A stretch of 8,426 nt of DNA from Cellvibrionales bacterium. Lineage in GTDB: Bacteria > Pseudomonadota > Gammaproteobacteria > Pseudomonadales > UBA7434. The notes below the pieces were generated by a model that worked only from the letters and a program-made list of their open reading frames with translations, did not search any database and was not told the DNA's origin. How positions within the stretch are numbered: the stretch's first letter is position 1; every line of letters starts with the position of its first letter. Made by a program: the position numbers and the translations under genes. The DNA lies in NCBI GenBank assembly GCA_018668095.1, contig JABIQF010000273.1, forward strand, positions 1 to 8,426. Reading direction: 5' to 3'. Shown in pieces: positions 7,781 through 8,426 of the stretch.

Positions 7781-7800
7781 GCAAAAAAAAGTAACCAAAA
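7781..7800 (+). repeat. Left copy of a 20-bp inverted repeat
   Basis: This block matches the reverse complement of 8389-8408 at 19 of 20 positions, the only difference being A for G at the sixth base. The core AAAAGTAACCAAAA is identical. Upstream bases 7766-7777 (CACTTTTTTTCT) can pair imperfectly with the A-rich block, forming a degraded version of the hairpin seen at the right copy. Confidence 0.75.
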
Positions 7801-7820
7801 AATGCCGTAAGCTTAACGGC
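7797..7820 (-). terminator. Terminator-like hairpin on the minus strand
   Basis: Read on the minus strand, GCCGT (7820-7816) and ACGGC (7808-7804) form a 5-bp stem around a 7-base AT-rich loop containing AAGCTT. This is followed by A and six T (7803-7797). The shape fits a weak intrinsic terminator for transcripts arriving from the right. No minus-strand gene is visible in the window, so it may simply be a property of the repeat. Confidence 0.35.
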
Positions 7821-8267
7821 GAAGCTTAACCACGACGGGTGCATCTCATAGGGTTTTCTGTCCAGCAGTTCCAGAGAGATTATCGCCAAGCGGTATAGGG
7901 GGTACTTTTTTGTGCGGCGCTTGTATCAGGTTTTACGTTCAAGTTTACCATTTAGCGAAATAGTAGCTTGCTAATACATAACCCTTTGTTTAGTTCTCAT
8001 TCTTTCATCTTCTTAACCACACTTCGCTCAATAATTTTTTAGGGTGAAAGATTACTCTTTTGAGCTACGGATTTTCATTCTTTTTCTTTTTTTCTTTTAT
8101 ATTTTTTGAGCGGCATGCGGAGCTCAATAGTAAAAATCGGCCGTTAGGCACGTTTTTTACTTGTTCTAAAATAAAAAGAAGCCTACTGAACTTGTTCGTT
8201 GTAGCCTCATTGTGTTTTGAAGAGTCTGCGGAATCAGAATGATATTGGCTGGAGGCAATCTCAAATA

Positions 8268-8295
8268 TTGACGAAAAATTAGGTCGAGTGAAAAT
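8268..8295 (+). promoter_or_regulatory. Possible sigma70-type promoter
   Basis: TTGACG at 8268-8273 matches the -35 consensus at 5 of 6 positions. GAAAAT at 8290-8295 matches the -10 consensus at 4 of 6, with a 16-base spacer. Transcription would begin near 8302, just ahead of a good Shine-Dalgarno site at 8315-8320. Such matches also arise by chance in AT-rich DNA. Confidence 0.25.
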
Positions 8296-8326
8296 CGTTT
8301 TCATAGGTGTGGCTAAGGAGTACTGG

Positions 8327-8426
8327 ATGAGGCTACTCAAAGCGAACAGGTTATATCGGGGTCAATCTTCGTCAGATTGTGTGCTTTCTTTTGGTTACTT
8401 TTCTTTGCACAAGCAAAGAAAAGTAA
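8327..8426 (+). CDS. Doubtful small ORF reading into the terminal repeat, cut by window end
   Basis: An ATG at 8327 sits six bases after AAGGAG (8315-8320), the best ATG and Shine-Dalgarno pairing in the intergenic region, with a possible promoter at 8268-8295. The frame stays open for 33 codons to the window edge, beginning MRLLKANRLYRG and ending FGYFSLHKQRKV. The last third is simply the translation of the inverted-repeat hairpin, so its sequence is dictated by the DNA element. A second frame (from 8317) also stays open, which argues against selection on the protein. GAGTA/TACTC (8318-8322, 8334-8338) could partly fold over the ribosome site. I recognise no domain. It is more likely a chance ORF of a repeat family than a real gene. 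Confidence 0.18.
   Translation, partial: MRLLKANRLYRGQSSSDCVLSFGYFSLHKQRKV
8389..8408 (-). repeat. Right copy of the 20-bp inverted repeat
   Basis: On the minus strand this reads as the partner of 7781-7800 (19 of 20 identical). The two copies face each other across about 590 bases, the arrangement expected of a terminal-inverted-repeat element or of two oppositely oriented dispersed repeats. Confidence 0.75.
8395..8426 (+). repeat. Perfect 14-bp-arm hairpin at the window edge
   Basis: The left arm TTACTTTTCTTTGC (8395-8408) and right arm GCAAAGAAAAGTAA (8413-8426) are exact reverse complements around the 4-base loop ACAA. The window stops at the last paired base, so the arm may be longer. 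The hairpin is AT-rich and not followed by a visible T tract. It looks like a structured repeat unit rather than a standard terminator. Confidence 0.9.

Larger units (their letters stand above)
7589..8426. other. Long intergenic region with repeats and hairpins, no defensible gene
   Basis: This 838-base tail after csiV has no ORF with recognisable protein character. It is T-rich on the + strand, with pyrimidine tracts near 8077-8107, and differs in texture from the coding DNA to its left. It contains short direct repeats (7652-7680 and 7736-7754), a GC hairpin at 7742-7758, a minus-strand terminator-like hairpin at 7797-7820, duplicated AAGCTTAAC blocks at 7809 and 7822, a small hairpin (TTGAGC/GCTCAA) at 8106-8127, and an inverted pair of a 20-base motif at 7781-7800 and 8389-8408. 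I see nothing recognisable in about 7831-8050. The stretch may be a decayed or dispersed repeat element rather than a simple spacer. Confidence 0.75.

Noticed and set aside
7349..7830. CRISPR-like repeats
   Set aside because: The repeats are either back-to-back coding units or isolated pairs; there is no array of uniform repeats with unique spacers and no cas gene.
8060..8242. Possible 60-codon + strand gene starting at TTG
   Set aside because: Its N-terminus is a phenylalanine run from a pyrimidine tract, it has no Shine-Dalgarno sequence, and no family is recognisable.
8065..8340. Possible 91-codon minus-strand gene
   Set aside because: TTG start, no ribosome site, a Lys-rich low-complexity end from the same tract, and overlap with the other weak ORFs.

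Overview
The window looks like chromosomal DNA from a gammaproteobacterium of moderate to lowish GC. The Mfd-CsiV gene pair, the rhombosortase and the TonB-dependent receptor all fit a free-living, probably marine or aquatic member (for example the Cellvibrionales/Spongiibacteraceae or a relative). That placement is an inference from gene content and style; no rRNA or other phylogenetic marker was compared.

Layout: four genes lie head to tail on the + strand and fill about the first 7.6 kb. They are a rhombosortase (25-675, possibly starting upstream of the window), a TonB-dependent outer-membrane receptor with a PqqU/YncD-like plug (738-2798, start codon uncertain), the transcription-repair coupling factor Mfd (2830-6372), and a CsiV-family periplasmic protein (6359-7588) whose start overlaps the end of mfd by 14 bases. 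The gaps are short (62 and 31 bases, then an overlap) and no convincing terminator separates the genes, so partial co-transcription is plausible. mfd and csiV are the pair most clearly coupled. The last 838 bases (7589-8426) contain no gene I can defend. They hold T-rich DNA, short direct repeats, GC-rich hairpins, and two inverted copies of a 20-base motif that ends in a perfect 14-bp-arm hairpin at the right window edge. This looks like a dispersed intergenic repeat or MITE-like element.

Function: the genes do not form one pathway. Rhombosortase is an inner-membrane serine protease that processes GlyGly-CTERM proteins. The receptor imports a scarce substrate across the outer membrane. Mfd removes stalled RNA polymerase and recruits excision repair. 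CsiV, known from Vibrio cholerae, binds peptidoglycan and supports PBP1A-dependent wall synthesis. Most of the window is ordinary housekeeping or envelope DNA. The points that merit a second look are a strong Shine-Dalgarno sequence that favours an ATT start for the receptor, an acidic repeat-bearing insertion in CsiV, and the inverted-repeat element in the tail. I saw no sign of a defence system, CRISPR array, prophage or biosynthetic cluster.
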